Assembly: GCF_024721175.1 (NCBI RefSeq)
Contig: NZ_CP099399.1
Coordinates: 248,001 to 312,000, forward strand
Source: Rhizobium sp. Pop5
GTDB taxonomy: Bacteria > Pseudomonadota > Alphaproteobacteria > Rhizobiales > Rhizobiaceae
Reading direction: 5' to 3'
DNA length: 64,000 nucleotides
Below the pieces are notes generated by a model. It did no database searches, had not been told where the DNA came from, and saw only the letters and a program-made list of their open reading frames with translations. The position numbers were made by a program, and so were the translations under genes. The first letter of the stretch is position 1, and every line of letters starts with the position of its first letter. Of the stretch, positions 1 through 7,513 are shown piece after piece.

Positions 1-1158
1 CTCCGTGGTATAGCGCACCAGCGGCAGGCCGGAGCACTGGATCTGCCCGTCGAACTTGATGAATTCGAGATGCCCTGGCACCTCTTCGCCGAAGATCTCC
101 ACCATCTTGGCGACCTTGGCCACGTGATCCGGGCCTGGATACTGGACCTGCAAATAGGTGAAGCCCGGATCGACTTTCAACGCGCGCAGCGTCGTGTGAT
201 TCCAGGCAAGTTCATAGGCATGAGGGATGCCCTTCATGCTCTCGACCCTGTCGGAGCGGAAGATCACTTCGCCCTTGTGGGCTGAGGTGAAGGCGAGGAA
301 GGCATCCATCGCATGCGGCGCGATCATCAGCACCACAACAGACTGTCCCTTGCGAATATAGGGCTTATGGCGGGTGAAATAGTCGTGCGGGATCGGCGCT
401 GCGATCGGTGCGATCTCCTTGACGAGGATGCCGTTGCACTTGGCAAGCGCATCCGAAAAGCGCACGCAGGCCATGAAATCGTCGTAACCGACGAGAACAT
501 CGACCCAGTCATAGGCAGGCGCCAGCGGCATTTCGATCTCGGTGATGACGCCGTTGGTGCCGTAGGCATGGCTCACCTTCTGCAGATCCCAGCCGGTGAG
601 ATCGAGCACGCGCGGCTCGGCCTCCATGGTGACGACGCGAAGGCGCAGAATATTGCCGAGATCGCGCAAGCCACCCCAGGTGATCGAGCCGACGCCGCCG
701 GAGCCGCCGGCAATGAAGCCGCCGACGGTCGCCATCTGCGCCGTCGAGGGATGGAACCGAAGCTCCTGGCCGGAATGAGCCTTGGTCTGCTTGTCGAGCT
801 GGGCAATGATGATACCCGGCTCGCAGACCACCCGGCCGGGATGGATTTCCTTGATCTTATCCATGGCTGCAAGGTTCAGCACGATCCCGCCGGAAAGCGG
901 CATCGCCTGACCGTAATTGCCGGTGCCGCCGCCGCGCGGCGTGACCGGCACGCCATGCGCGAAGGCGACCTTTAGCGTCCGGATGACCTCTTCTTCGTTT
1001 GTCGGCGTGACGACGAGATCGGCCGTCACATTGTCGAGCTGCGCCTTCAGTATCGGCGAATACCAGTAGAAATCGCGGCTCTTCTGGCGCACCAGCGCCG
1101 GATTATCCTCGATGGCGATGCCTTCGAGTTCTTTCTTGATCGTCTGATAATTCGGCAT
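1..1158 (-). CDS. FAD-binding oxidoreductase (GlcD/FAD_binding_4 type), 3' end off the window
   Basis: Reading the minus strand from the ATG at 1158 gives 386 uninterrupted codons to the window edge, so the C-terminus is missing. The N-terminal half has the PCMH-type FAD-binding signature: a VVTPTNEEEV segment, then TPRGGGTGNYGQ around residue 75 and GGFIAGGSGGVGSITWGG near residue 150. This is the family of glycolate/lactate-type flavin oxidases and dehydrogenases. It begins 1 nt after the stop of the amidohydrolase at 1160-2473, so it is the last visible gene of the operon starting at 5225 and probably oxidises the product or substrate of that enzyme. The substrate cannot be read from the sequence. 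Confidence 0.85.
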   Translation of the reverse strand, partial: MPNYQTIKKELEGIAIEDNPALVRQKSRDFYWYSPILKAQLDNVTADLVVTPTNEEEVIRTLKVAFAHGVPVTPRGGGTGNYGQAMPLSGGIVLNLAAMDKIKEIHPGRVVCEPGIIIAQLDKQTKAHSGQELRFHPSTAQMATVGGFIAGGSGGVGSITWGGLRDLGNILRLRVVTMEAEPRVLDLTGWDLQKVSHAYGTNGVITEIEMPLAPAYDWVDVLVGYDDFMACVRFSDALAKCNGILVKEIAPIAAPIPHDYFTRHKPYIRKGQSVVVLMIAPHAMDAFLAFTSAHKGEVIFRSDRVESMKGIPHAYELAWNHTTLRALKVDPGFTYLQVQYPGPDHVAKVAKMVEIFGEEVPGHLEFIKFDGQIQCSGLPLVRYTTE

Positions 1159-1159
1159 G

Positions 1160-2473
1160 TCAGGCTCCAACGACGCTGTCGAGTTCACGATAGTCCGGTA
1201 GGCTGCGGTCGATTACCTTGCCGCGGCGAAGGACGACGCGGTCGGACTGCGGACGGGAAAGAAATTCGCTCCAGCGCCTGGCGCTGAAGAGCACGAGATC
1301 GGCAGCAGTGCCGACGGCGATGCGCCCCATATCCGGCCGGCCGAGAATATCGGCGGGCGAGGTGGTGACGACACGCGCGGCCGCATCCAGAGGGTGATCG
1401 AGATGCAGGATGCGGACCGCCTCGCGGAACACCTCCACCGGGTCGAGGTCACCATAGGCATAGAAGGGATCGCGGGTATTGTCGGAGGCGACGGCGGTGG
1501 CGACGCCGGCCGCCGCCAATTCCTTGAACAGGGTGACGCCGCGCCAGCGCGGTGTGCGGCCGGGATAGCGGTCCTGCAGATACATGTTGCACATCGGCAG
1601 CGAGACGATGGCGAGACCGGCCTGCGCGACGAGTTCGACCGTGCGTTTGGCCGTTTCCTCGTCCTGGCGGGCGAGCGAGCAGCAATGGCCGGCTGTCACC
1701 TTGCCGCCGAAGCGATTGCGCAGCACCGCTTGCGCGATCGCCCTCAGGGTTTCCGCAGCCGGATCGTCGGTCTCGTCGACATGAAGATCGACATCGAGGC
1801 CGTTATCGGCCGCGGCGCTGAACAGCCTGTCGAGCTGGCTGTCTAGATCGGCGCTCATCCGGGTGACGCCGCCGATCAGCCCGCCCTTTTCGCGGACCAC
1901 GGTGACGAGATCGGCGAAATAGGCCGCGTCCGCCATGTCTTCCATCGGAAACAGCGCCACCGCCTGCAAGGCGATCCTGTCCTTCCAGACATCGCGCATC
2001 TCGGCAAAGACCTCGAAGGAAATGCGATGCTGCGGCGCAAGGGAATCGAGATGGGTCCGGATCAGGCTGGTGCCGTGCGCATAGGCGGAGCGCAGGGAAA
2101 ACTCCATGCGCTTCTTCACGTCGGCGGCCGACCAGTTCGCCTCGCGGTCTGCGCGCACGGCCTCCAACGCTCCCGGGAAAGTACCGTCCGGATTGGCGTT
2201 GCGCGGCCAGATGTGGCCCTTGTCGAGATGCGTATGCATGTCGGCGAAGCAGGGCCAGACCATGCCCTCCTTCAGGTCGGATTTCGCCAATTCGATAGGC
2301 GCTTCGCCCGGCGCCAGCAGGGCGGAAATCATGCCGTCGGCGATGACGATATCCGCCCTGACGAGCCCCTCGACAACAGGCGCCTCATAACCGGTGACGG
2401 CGGCGGCAGGCAGGGTCGCATTGCTCAGCACGAAGCGGCTGGCATTGGGTGGGGAGATGAAGGAGTAGGTCAT
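1160..2473 (-). CDS. Cytosine-deaminase-like amidohydrolase
   Basis: 437 aa metal-dependent hydrolase. Visible motifs follow the CodA-like amidohydrolase order: HTHLDKGHIW (metal ligands) near residue 75, HVDETDD near 225, GHCCSLA near 255 and ASDNTRDPFYAYGDLDPVEV near 320. I start it at the ATG at 2473 because that overlaps the permease stop by one base (TGATG); a longer open frame upstream merely shadows the permease. The family deaminates or opens N-heterocycles such as cytosine, isoguanine or creatinine-like rings. Placement after an NMT1-type transporter and before a flavin oxidase suggests catabolism of an imported N-heterocycle. The exact substrate is unknown. Confidence 0.88.
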   Translation of the reverse strand: MTYSFISPPNASRFVLSNATLPAAAVTGYEAPVVEGLVRADIVIADGMISALLAPGEAPIELAKSDLKEGMVWPCFADMHTHLDKGHIWPRNANPDGTFPGALEAVRADREANWSAADVKKRMEFSLRSAYAHGTSLIRTHLDSLAPQHRISFEVFAEMRDVWKDRIALQAVALFPMEDMADAAYFADLVTVVREKGGLIGGVTRMSADLDSQLDRLFSAAADNGLDVDLHVDETDDPAAETLRAIAQAVLRNRFGGKVTAGHCCSLARQDEETAKRTVELVAQAGLAIVSLPMCNMYLQDRYPGRTPRWRGVTLFKELAAAGVATAVASDNTRDPFYAYGDLDPVEVFREAVRILHLDHPLDAAARVVTTSPADILGRPDMGRIAVGTAADLVLFSARRWSEFLSRPQSDRVVLRRGKVIDRSLPDYRELDSVVGA

Positions 2474-3318
2474 CAGTTTTCCCGTTTCAGGCTGCTCTCG
2501 TGCCAGCGGTGCAGGGCAAGCCACGAAATGAAGGAGGTGACGGCGAAGATCGCCACGCCGAGCAGCGAGAGCATCAGCAGCGCCGCAAAGAGGCGTGGAA
2601 TGTTGAGCCGGTACTGTGCTTCGAGCAGCCGGAAGGCGAGGCCGGAGCCGGCGCCCGCGGAGCCCGCGGCAAATTCCGCGACGACGGCGGCAATCAGCGC
2701 AAGGCCGCCGCCGATCCTGAGGCCGGTCATGAAATAGGGCTGGGCGGCCGGCAGCTTGAGAAAGAGCAACGTCTGCCAGCGTGAGGCGCCGTAGAGCTCG
2801 AACAGGTTGATGAGATTGTGATCGACGCTTTTCAGCCCCTGGACCATATTCGAAAGGATCGGGAAGAAGGCGACGAGGAAGGCGCAGACCAGCAGCGCCA
2901 CCTGGGTCGACGGCGCATAGATCAGGATCAGCGGCGAGATCGCCACGATCGGCGTAACCTGAAGAATAACCGCGAGCGGATAGAAGGCGAGTTCGATCCA
3001 GCGGGATTGCACGAGAAAGATCGCAAAACCGACGCCGCCGACGAGCGCCAGCACCAGCGACATGAGGGTGATCTTTGTGGTGACCCATAGGGCAGGGGCA
3101 AGCGTGCCCCAGTCAGTGACGAAGGCACTGGCGACCGCCGCCGGACCCGGAAGGATGTAAGGCGGCACGCCAGACAGCTTCACGTAGACGTACCAGATCA
3201 GGATCAGAGACGCGATCAGCAGGAAAGGGATGCAGATGCGCAGAGCCAGATCGCGGCGCATTGCGCTTGCGGCCCCGGCAAGAAGTAGCGGCGAGGCCTC
3301 GGTTTCGTCCCTCATCAA
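2473..3318 (-). CDS. ABC transporter permease (SsuC/TauC/ThiX type)
   Basis: 281 aa inner-membrane permease with about six hydrophobic segments and the BPD_transp_1 EAA-like loop (ELYGASRWQTLLFLKLPAA, about residues 185-203). It forms the channel for the NMT1-type binding protein at 4209-5225 and overlaps the ATPase gene by 4 nt (3315-3318), so the two are translationally coupled. The family moves small organic anions, sulfonates or pyrimidine precursors. Substrate is inferred only from the neighbouring catabolic genes. Confidence 0.9.
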   Translation of the reverse strand: MMRDETEASPLLLAGAASAMRRDLALRICIPFLLIASLILIWYVYVKLSGVPPYILPGPAAVASAFVTDWGTLAPALWVTTKITLMSLVLALVGGVGFAIFLVQSRWIELAFYPLAVILQVTPIVAISPLILIYAPSTQVALLVCAFLVAFFPILSNMVQGLKSVDHNLINLFELYGASRWQTLLFLKLPAAQPYFMTGLRIGGGLALIAAVVAEFAAGSAGAGSGLAFRLLEAQYRLNIPRLFAALLMLSLLGVAIFAVTSFISWLALHRWHESSLKREN

Positions 3319-4139
3319 TGATCCTCCGCCGAGTTGATCGCCCCGATGAGCGAGTGAGAGACCGTTTCGCAGGCTTTGCGGTATTCTTCCGAGGTGCGGT
3401 AATGCGCGTCCCGTTCCAGGCTGGCCGTCAGCGGAAGATCGGCATGCACGCGCCCCGGCCTTGCCTTCATCACGACGATGCGGTTGGAGAGATAGGCGGA
3501 TTCGAAGACTGAATGCGTGACGAAGATGACTGTGATGCCTGTCGTCTTCCAGAGCCGCAGCACGTCGTCGTTCAGTCTCTGGCGGGTGATCTCGTCGAGC
3601 GCCGCGAAGGGCTCATCCATCAGCAGGAGTTTCGGCTTCGTCACCAGCGCGCGGGCAATCGAGACGCGCATCTTCATGCCGCCGGAAAGTTCGCGTGGGT
3701 AAGCCTTGGCGAAATCCTGCAGGCCGACGGTGCTCAGCACATCCAGGATTTGATCATGCGCCGCCGCCTTCGAAATGTGTTTGAGCTTCAGCGGCAGATA
3801 GACATTGTCGAACACATTCTTCCAGGGCATGAGCGTCGGCTCCTGGAAGACGAAGCTGATATCCCCCTCCGGAAGACCCTTGGAATTGATGCGCGAACTG
3901 GGCCAGTCGATTGCGCCCGACGTGACATCACCGAGCCCGGCGACAATGCGCAGTGCCGTCGATTTGCCGCAGCCGGAGGGGCCGAGCAGGCTGATGAACT
4001 CACCGCTTTCCACGGTCAGCGACATGTTCGAAAGAGCCACGGTTCCGCTGGAGAAGACTTTCGAAACCGATTGCATGGCGACCAACGGCCGCTTGCTTGT
4101 CTCTTTCGGGGATAAGGCCTGAGCTTCTGCTGGGGGCAT
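3315..4139 (-). CDS. ABC transporter ATP-binding protein (SsuB/TauB/ThiZ type)
   Basis: 274 aa cytoplasmic ATPase with Walker A GPSGCGKST near residue 55, Q-loop FVFQEPTLMPWKN, signature LSGGMKMRVSIARAL, Walker B LLLMDEPF and switch His in FVTHSVFE. Length and motifs fit the nitrate/sulfonate/taurine ATPase group. It lies 69 nt downstream of the binding-protein gene, separated by a perfect stem-loop at 4166-4193, and overlaps the permease gene by 4 nt. Confidence 0.92.
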   Translation of the reverse strand: MPPAEAQALSPKETSKRPLVAMQSVSKVFSSGTVALSNMSLTVESGEFISLLGPSGCGKSTALRIVAGLGDVTSGAIDWPSSRINSKGLPEGDISFVFQEPTLMPWKNVFDNVYLPLKLKHISKAAAHDQILDVLSTVGLQDFAKAYPRELSGGMKMRVSIARALVTKPKLLLMDEPFAALDEITRQRLNDDVLRLWKTTGITVIFVTHSVFESAYLSNRIVVMKARPGRVHADLPLTASLERDAHYRTSEEYRKACETVSHSLIGAINSAEDH

Positions 4140-4165
4140 TGCCTGTCTCGTTCATGCAGGGGAAT

Positions 4166-4193
4166 GTGATCCGCACTGTTCACAGCGGATCAC
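4166..4193 (-). other. Intercistronic stem-loop between binding-protein and ATPase genes
   Basis: GTGATCCGC at 4166-4174 pairs perfectly with GCGGATCAC at 4185-4193 (9 bp, 10-nt loop). No U-tract follows, so a full terminator is unlikely. Hairpins at this place in ABC operons commonly stabilise the upstream binding-protein mRNA so that it is made in excess; that role is inferred. Confidence 0.6.
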
Positions 4194-4208
4194 TGCCGGC
4201 GTCGGGGC

Positions 4209-5225
4209 TTACTTCTTCATCGCCATTCCGGTGCCCTTGCAGACGAATTTCGTCGTAAAGGCCTTCGCGTAGTCCGTCTCCGGCTTAAAGACCTTGATCG
4301 CCACCATCTCGTCGAAAAATGCCTTGTAGTGCGCATCCGTCAGGCAGCCGATGCCCTTGTCCAGGCTGTCGCCGGATTCGATGATGCCGTATTCTTTCAT
4401 CTTCGCGATGGAGTAGGCGATCTGACCATCCGTCATTTCAGGATTGTCTTTCTTGATCAGCTCGTTTGCCTTGGTGTTGTCGCCATAGAGATAATTGTAC
4501 CAGCCTTCGATCGAGGCATCGACGAAGCGCTGAACGACATCGGGCTTGCTGTCGATCATCGTCTGCGTGGTGGTGATCATCGTGGAGTAGGGAGAGTAGC
4601 CGCTATCGGCGAGCAGGAAGACCTTCGGTTCGAAGCCGGCCTGCTTCTGGATCTCATAGGGTTCCGAGGTGAGGTAGCCTTGCTGCGCAGACTCCTTGTC
4701 GGCGAGGAACGGAGCTGGGCTGAAATTGTAGGGCTTGTACTGCTCGTCCCTGAAGCCTTTGAAGTTCGCCTTCATCCATTCGAAATAGGTGAGGTAGCCA
4801 TCCTTGCCGAGAAACAGCGTCTTGAGCTTCGCAAGGTCTTCGAATTTTTCGACGCCAGCGTCGGGGTGTGCGATCAGCACCTGTGGATCTTTCTGGAAGA
4901 TCGCAGCGACGTCGACGAGCGGAATGCCCTGTTCGACGGCCGAGATCTCGCCTTGCGGTCCACCCATGTAGAAATCGATCTTGCCGGAGATCAGCAGTGC
5001 GCTGTTTGCCGCATTCGGGCCTCCCTGGACGATCGTTACATCGAGGCCGTGTTTCGCATAAGTGCCATCGGCAACCGCCTGATAGAAGCCGCCATGTTCG
5101 GCCTGCGCCAGCCAGTTGGTGCCATAGCTGACCTTATCGGCCGCGTGCGCGCCAGCCACGCACGCCAGCATTCCGCCAAGACCAATAAGGGCGGAAGAGA
5201 TGCTGTGCTTCAATATGTTGGACAT
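4209..5225 (-). CDS. NMT1/THI5-like ABC transporter substrate-binding protein
   Basis: 338 aa periplasmic protein. The N-terminus has a hydrophobic signal peptide ending near AHAAD. The mature start (GTNWLAQAEHGGFYQA, then DVTIVQGGPNAANSALL) matches NMT1/THI5-like binding proteins, whose members carry pyrimidine, riboflavin or sulfonate-type ligands. The ATG at 5225 is chosen over an upstream in-frame ATG because a GGGGAA ribosome site and the signal peptide fit it. First gene of the operon running to beyond position 1; the inverted-repeat element at 5306-5340 lies about 80 bp upstream, between it and the divergent LysR gene. Confidence 0.88.
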   Translation of the reverse strand: MSNILKHSISSALIGLGGMLACVAGAHAADKVSYGTNWLAQAEHGGFYQAVADGTYAKHGLDVTIVQGGPNAANSALLISGKIDFYMGGPQGEISAVEQGIPLVDVAAIFQKDPQVLIAHPDAGVEKFEDLAKLKTLFLGKDGYLTYFEWMKANFKGFRDEQYKPYNFSPAPFLADKESAQQGYLTSEPYEIQKQAGFEPKVFLLADSGYSPYSTMITTTQTMIDSKPDVVQRFVDASIEGWYNYLYGDNTKANELIKKDNPEMTDGQIAYSIAKMKEYGIIESGDSLDKGIGCLTDAHYKAFFDEMVAIKVFKPETDYAKAFTTKFVCKGTGMAMKK

Positions 5226-5305
5226 GATCGACGTTCCCCTTCTGAATTCGCAACGTCTGAGGCGACGTTCGATTTTCTTCATAGGAGCGATTGCTTTGCT
5301 CTTTG

Positions 5306-5340
5306 AAAAGCATCAAATTTCGTGCGCAACGATGCCTTTT
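5306..5340. promoter_or_regulatory. Operator-like inverted repeat, copy 1 (LysR/SBP divergent region)
   Basis: AAAAGCATC at 5306-5314 and GATGCCTTTT at 5331-5340 form an imperfect dyad with a 16-bp spacer. The same two arms with the same 16-bp spacing recur at 7232-7266 before the creatininase-family gene. The right arm is also part of a perfect GATGCC-TTTTT-GGCATC dyad (5331-5347). The LysR protein encoded alongside is the obvious candidate to bind it; that is inference. Confidence 0.65.
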
Positions 5341-5407
5341 TGGCATCTCAAAGAATGCCTGTGCCTAATTTACGCTGCGTGCTTTATTTTTGTGCGACGA
5401 GGTTGTG

Positions 5408-6358
5408 ATGCTGCACTCCAGAAAACTTCTCTATATCAACGAGATCGCACGCTCGGGCTCGATCCGCAAAGCAGCGGCGCGGCTGAATGTGGCGTCTTCG
5501 GCGATCAACCGGCAGATTCTCGCTTTGGAAGAGGAAATGGGAGCGCCGCTGTTCGAGCGGCTGCCGCGCGGTCTGCGCCTGACGGCGGCGGGCGAACTCT
5601 GCATCGAGCATATTCGCGATGTCTTGAAGAATTACGAGCGGCTGGAGGGGCGCATCCGCAGCCTGAAGATGCAACAGGCGGGCAAGGTGCGGCTGGTGAC
5701 GACGGTCGGCCTGGCGGCAGGCCCGCTGCCGGAAATCATTGCGCGGTTCCAGTCGGAGCATCCGCGCGTCTTCATGCAATTGCGCAACGACGCCGGTACG
5801 ATGACGGTCAACCCCGTGCTGTCAGGCGAGGTCGACATCGGCCTCGGCTTCAATATTCCGGCAACGCCCGGCATCCGCACGCTCGGCAGTTTCGACATTC
5901 CAATCGGCGTGGTTCTGCCGCCTGGCCACCACCTGATCGGCTCCGGTCCGATCAACCTGGCGGATATCGTCCAGGAGCGGCTCGTGCTGGCACAGCAAGG
6001 GACCAGCCTGCGTGAGGTGATCAATCTGGCCCTGGCGCGCCTCGACGTGCACGTCGAACCGGTGCTCGAAACCAACGCATCGGAGATGCTGAAGAAGCTG
6101 GTCAAATCGGGGGCAGGGCTGACGATCCTGAACCCGCTCGATGTCATCAACGAATGCCGGCAGGGCGAACTGGTCTTCCGGCCGATCGCGGAGCCGCATG
6201 CACGCCGCCAGCCGATGAAGCTTTTTGCCCGCGCACGCGCGCCTCTTGATTCCGCCACCAGCCTGTTCGTCGAATATCTGCTCGCCGAACTGGCCGGCCT
6301 GGTGCAGGAACTGCAGGCCAAGGGTCACATCGCGGCGGATACGTCCGTCGCGATATGA
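5408..6358 (+). CDS. LysR-family transcriptional regulator
   Basis: 316 aa from the ATG at 5408, which has a GACGAGG-type ribosome site; a TTG at 5390 would add six residues. The N-terminal winged helix-turn-helix is clear (SIRKAAARLNVASSAINRQI, then LFERLPRGLRLTAAG), followed by a LysR substrate-binding domain from about residue 90. It is divergent from the transporter/amidohydrolase operon, the usual arrangement for a LysR regulator and its target, and probably senses the imported compound. It likely also controls the creatininase-family gene, which has the same operator-like element. Confidence 0.92.
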   Translation: MLHSRKLLYINEIARSGSIRKAAARLNVASSAINRQILALEEEMGAPLFERLPRGLRLTAAGELCIEHIRDVLKNYERLEGRIRSLKMQQAGKVRLVTTVGLAAGPLPEIIARFQSEHPRVFMQLRNDAGTMTVNPVLSGEVDIGLGFNIPATPGIRTLGSFDIPIGVVLPPGHHLIGSGPINLADIVQERLVLAQQGTSLREVINLALARLDVHVEPVLETNASEMLKKLVKSGAGLTILNPLDVINECRQGELVFRPIAEPHARRQPMKLFARARAPLDSATSLFVEYLLAELAGLVQELQAKGHIAADTSVAI

Positions 6359-6379
6359 GCCACGGTTCGCGACAAGGCT

Positions 6380-7177
6380 TTACTTCGCGTAAAGATTGGA
6401 AAGCGGATAGCTCTTCAGATCATAAAGCAGTTCGACAAAACCCTTGACCTGATGGCGGCAGATGGCTTCGCCCTTTTCGGCTGTGCCGAGCGATGCGTCG
6501 CCGACGACGCCATGAGGATTGAGGTCGTGGGCGATCCAGGCCAGCGAATGCGGCGGCAGCGGCTGCATGTATTTCGATTGCTCGCGCATCCATTCCGCCT
6601 TGGACGTGAAATTCTCAGCCTTGTCCATCCGTACCAGATCGGGCCGGAAATAGAGCATGAGCGACGTTTCCACCTCGCCGCCATGGATGCCGTATTTCAG
6701 TTCATGTTCGCTGATCATGCCTTGGGGATGGCCGAAGCGACCCCATTGCGTGGAGACGACGGCCATCGCATAGCGCACGCGCAGCTCCCGCGCGACGATA
6801 CTCATGATATCGACATTGCCGCCATGCGAATTGACGATCACCATCTTGCGGATGCCGGCTTCGGCAACCTTGGCGCCGATCGCGGTCCAGACCGGAATGA
6901 GCAGTTCGGCGCCGAGCGACAGCGTTCCAGGACCGTAGATATGTTCGTTAGCCTTGCCAATCTCCTGTGTCGGCAGCACCAGGCAATCGAGATCGGCGGG
7001 CTTCTGCTTCCGCAGCTCTGCAAGCATGCCGTTGGCGATGGCGACATCGGTTGCAACAGGTAGATGGGGACCATGCTGTTCGGTCGAGGCGATGGGAAGC
7101 ACGGCGATCGTGGTGTCAGCGGAAAGCCCGGCAAAATCGTAGCTGTTCAGTTCATTCCAGTAGAATGGCATCGCCAT
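6380..7177 (-). CDS. Creatininase-family amidohydrolase
   Basis: 265 aa from the ATG at 7177, preceded by AGAGGTG; in-frame ATGs at 7192 and 7171 are alternatives. Family motifs are visible: LPIASTEQHGPHLPVATD near residue 30 (metal ligands), VNSHGGN near 120 and a late HGGEVETSLML with a metal-binding Glu. Members open cyclic amides (creatinine, lactams, FAPy-type formamides). It converges on the LysR gene, but its promoter carries the second copy of the shared operator element, so it probably acts in the same pathway as the amidohydrolase at 1160-2473. Confidence 0.9.
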   Translation of the reverse strand: MAMPFYWNELNSYDFAGLSADTTIAVLPIASTEQHGPHLPVATDVAIANGMLAELRKQKPADLDCLVLPTQEIGKANEHIYGPGTLSLGAELLIPVWTAIGAKVAEAGIRKMVIVNSHGGNVDIMSIVARELRVRYAMAVVSTQWGRFGHPQGMISEHELKYGIHGGEVETSLMLYFRPDLVRMDKAENFTSKAEWMREQSKYMQPLPPHSLAWIAHDLNPHGVVGDASLGTAEKGEAICRHQVKGFVELLYDLKSYPLSNLYAK

Positions 7178-7231
7178 CGCCGCACCTCTCATTGCTTATC
7201 TAGCAGTGAGTAGGGAAAATAATCGCGCACG

Positions 7232-7266
7232 AAAAGCATCAATTTGCGCCCATACCGATGCCTTTT
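7232..7266. promoter_or_regulatory. Operator-like inverted repeat, copy 2 (upstream of creatininase-family gene)
   Basis: AAAAGCATC at 7232-7240, a 16-bp spacer, then GATGCCTTTT at 7257-7266: the same arms and spacing as 5306-5340. It lies about 55 bp upstream of the ATG at 7177. The spacers also share a central AATTT-type tract and GCGC. Conservation over two separate promoters supports a common regulator. Confidence 0.65.
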
Positions 7267-7439
7267 GGAGGTCATTGAAGCCTTATCGCGCTTTAGCGCC
7301 TCTGCTCATCGCGGAGACTTATGAAATGAGAGCATGCCGTATGAAAGTGTGCACCGTTTCCAGACAACGACGCACAGAAATCAATGAACTGAAGACGGGC
7401 AGATGCACTCTGCCGCTATCGCCTACCCGCCCAGATCGC

Positions 7440-7463
7440 GCGGGTCCTGGCGATGAGACCCGC
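7440..7463 (-). terminator. Weak hairpin downstream of the guanidine operon
   Basis: GCGGGTC (7440-7446) and GACCCGC (7457-7463) form a perfect 7-bp stem about 50 nt after the allophanate hydrolase stop. There is no clear U-tract on the minus strand, so termination here is tentative. The rest of 7267-7513 shows nothing else recognisable. Confidence 0.3.
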
Positions 7464-7513
7464 AAGAACCAGCTGCATCACCTTTGACAGAAGTTTTCGC
7501 ATCCCGTCTCTCT

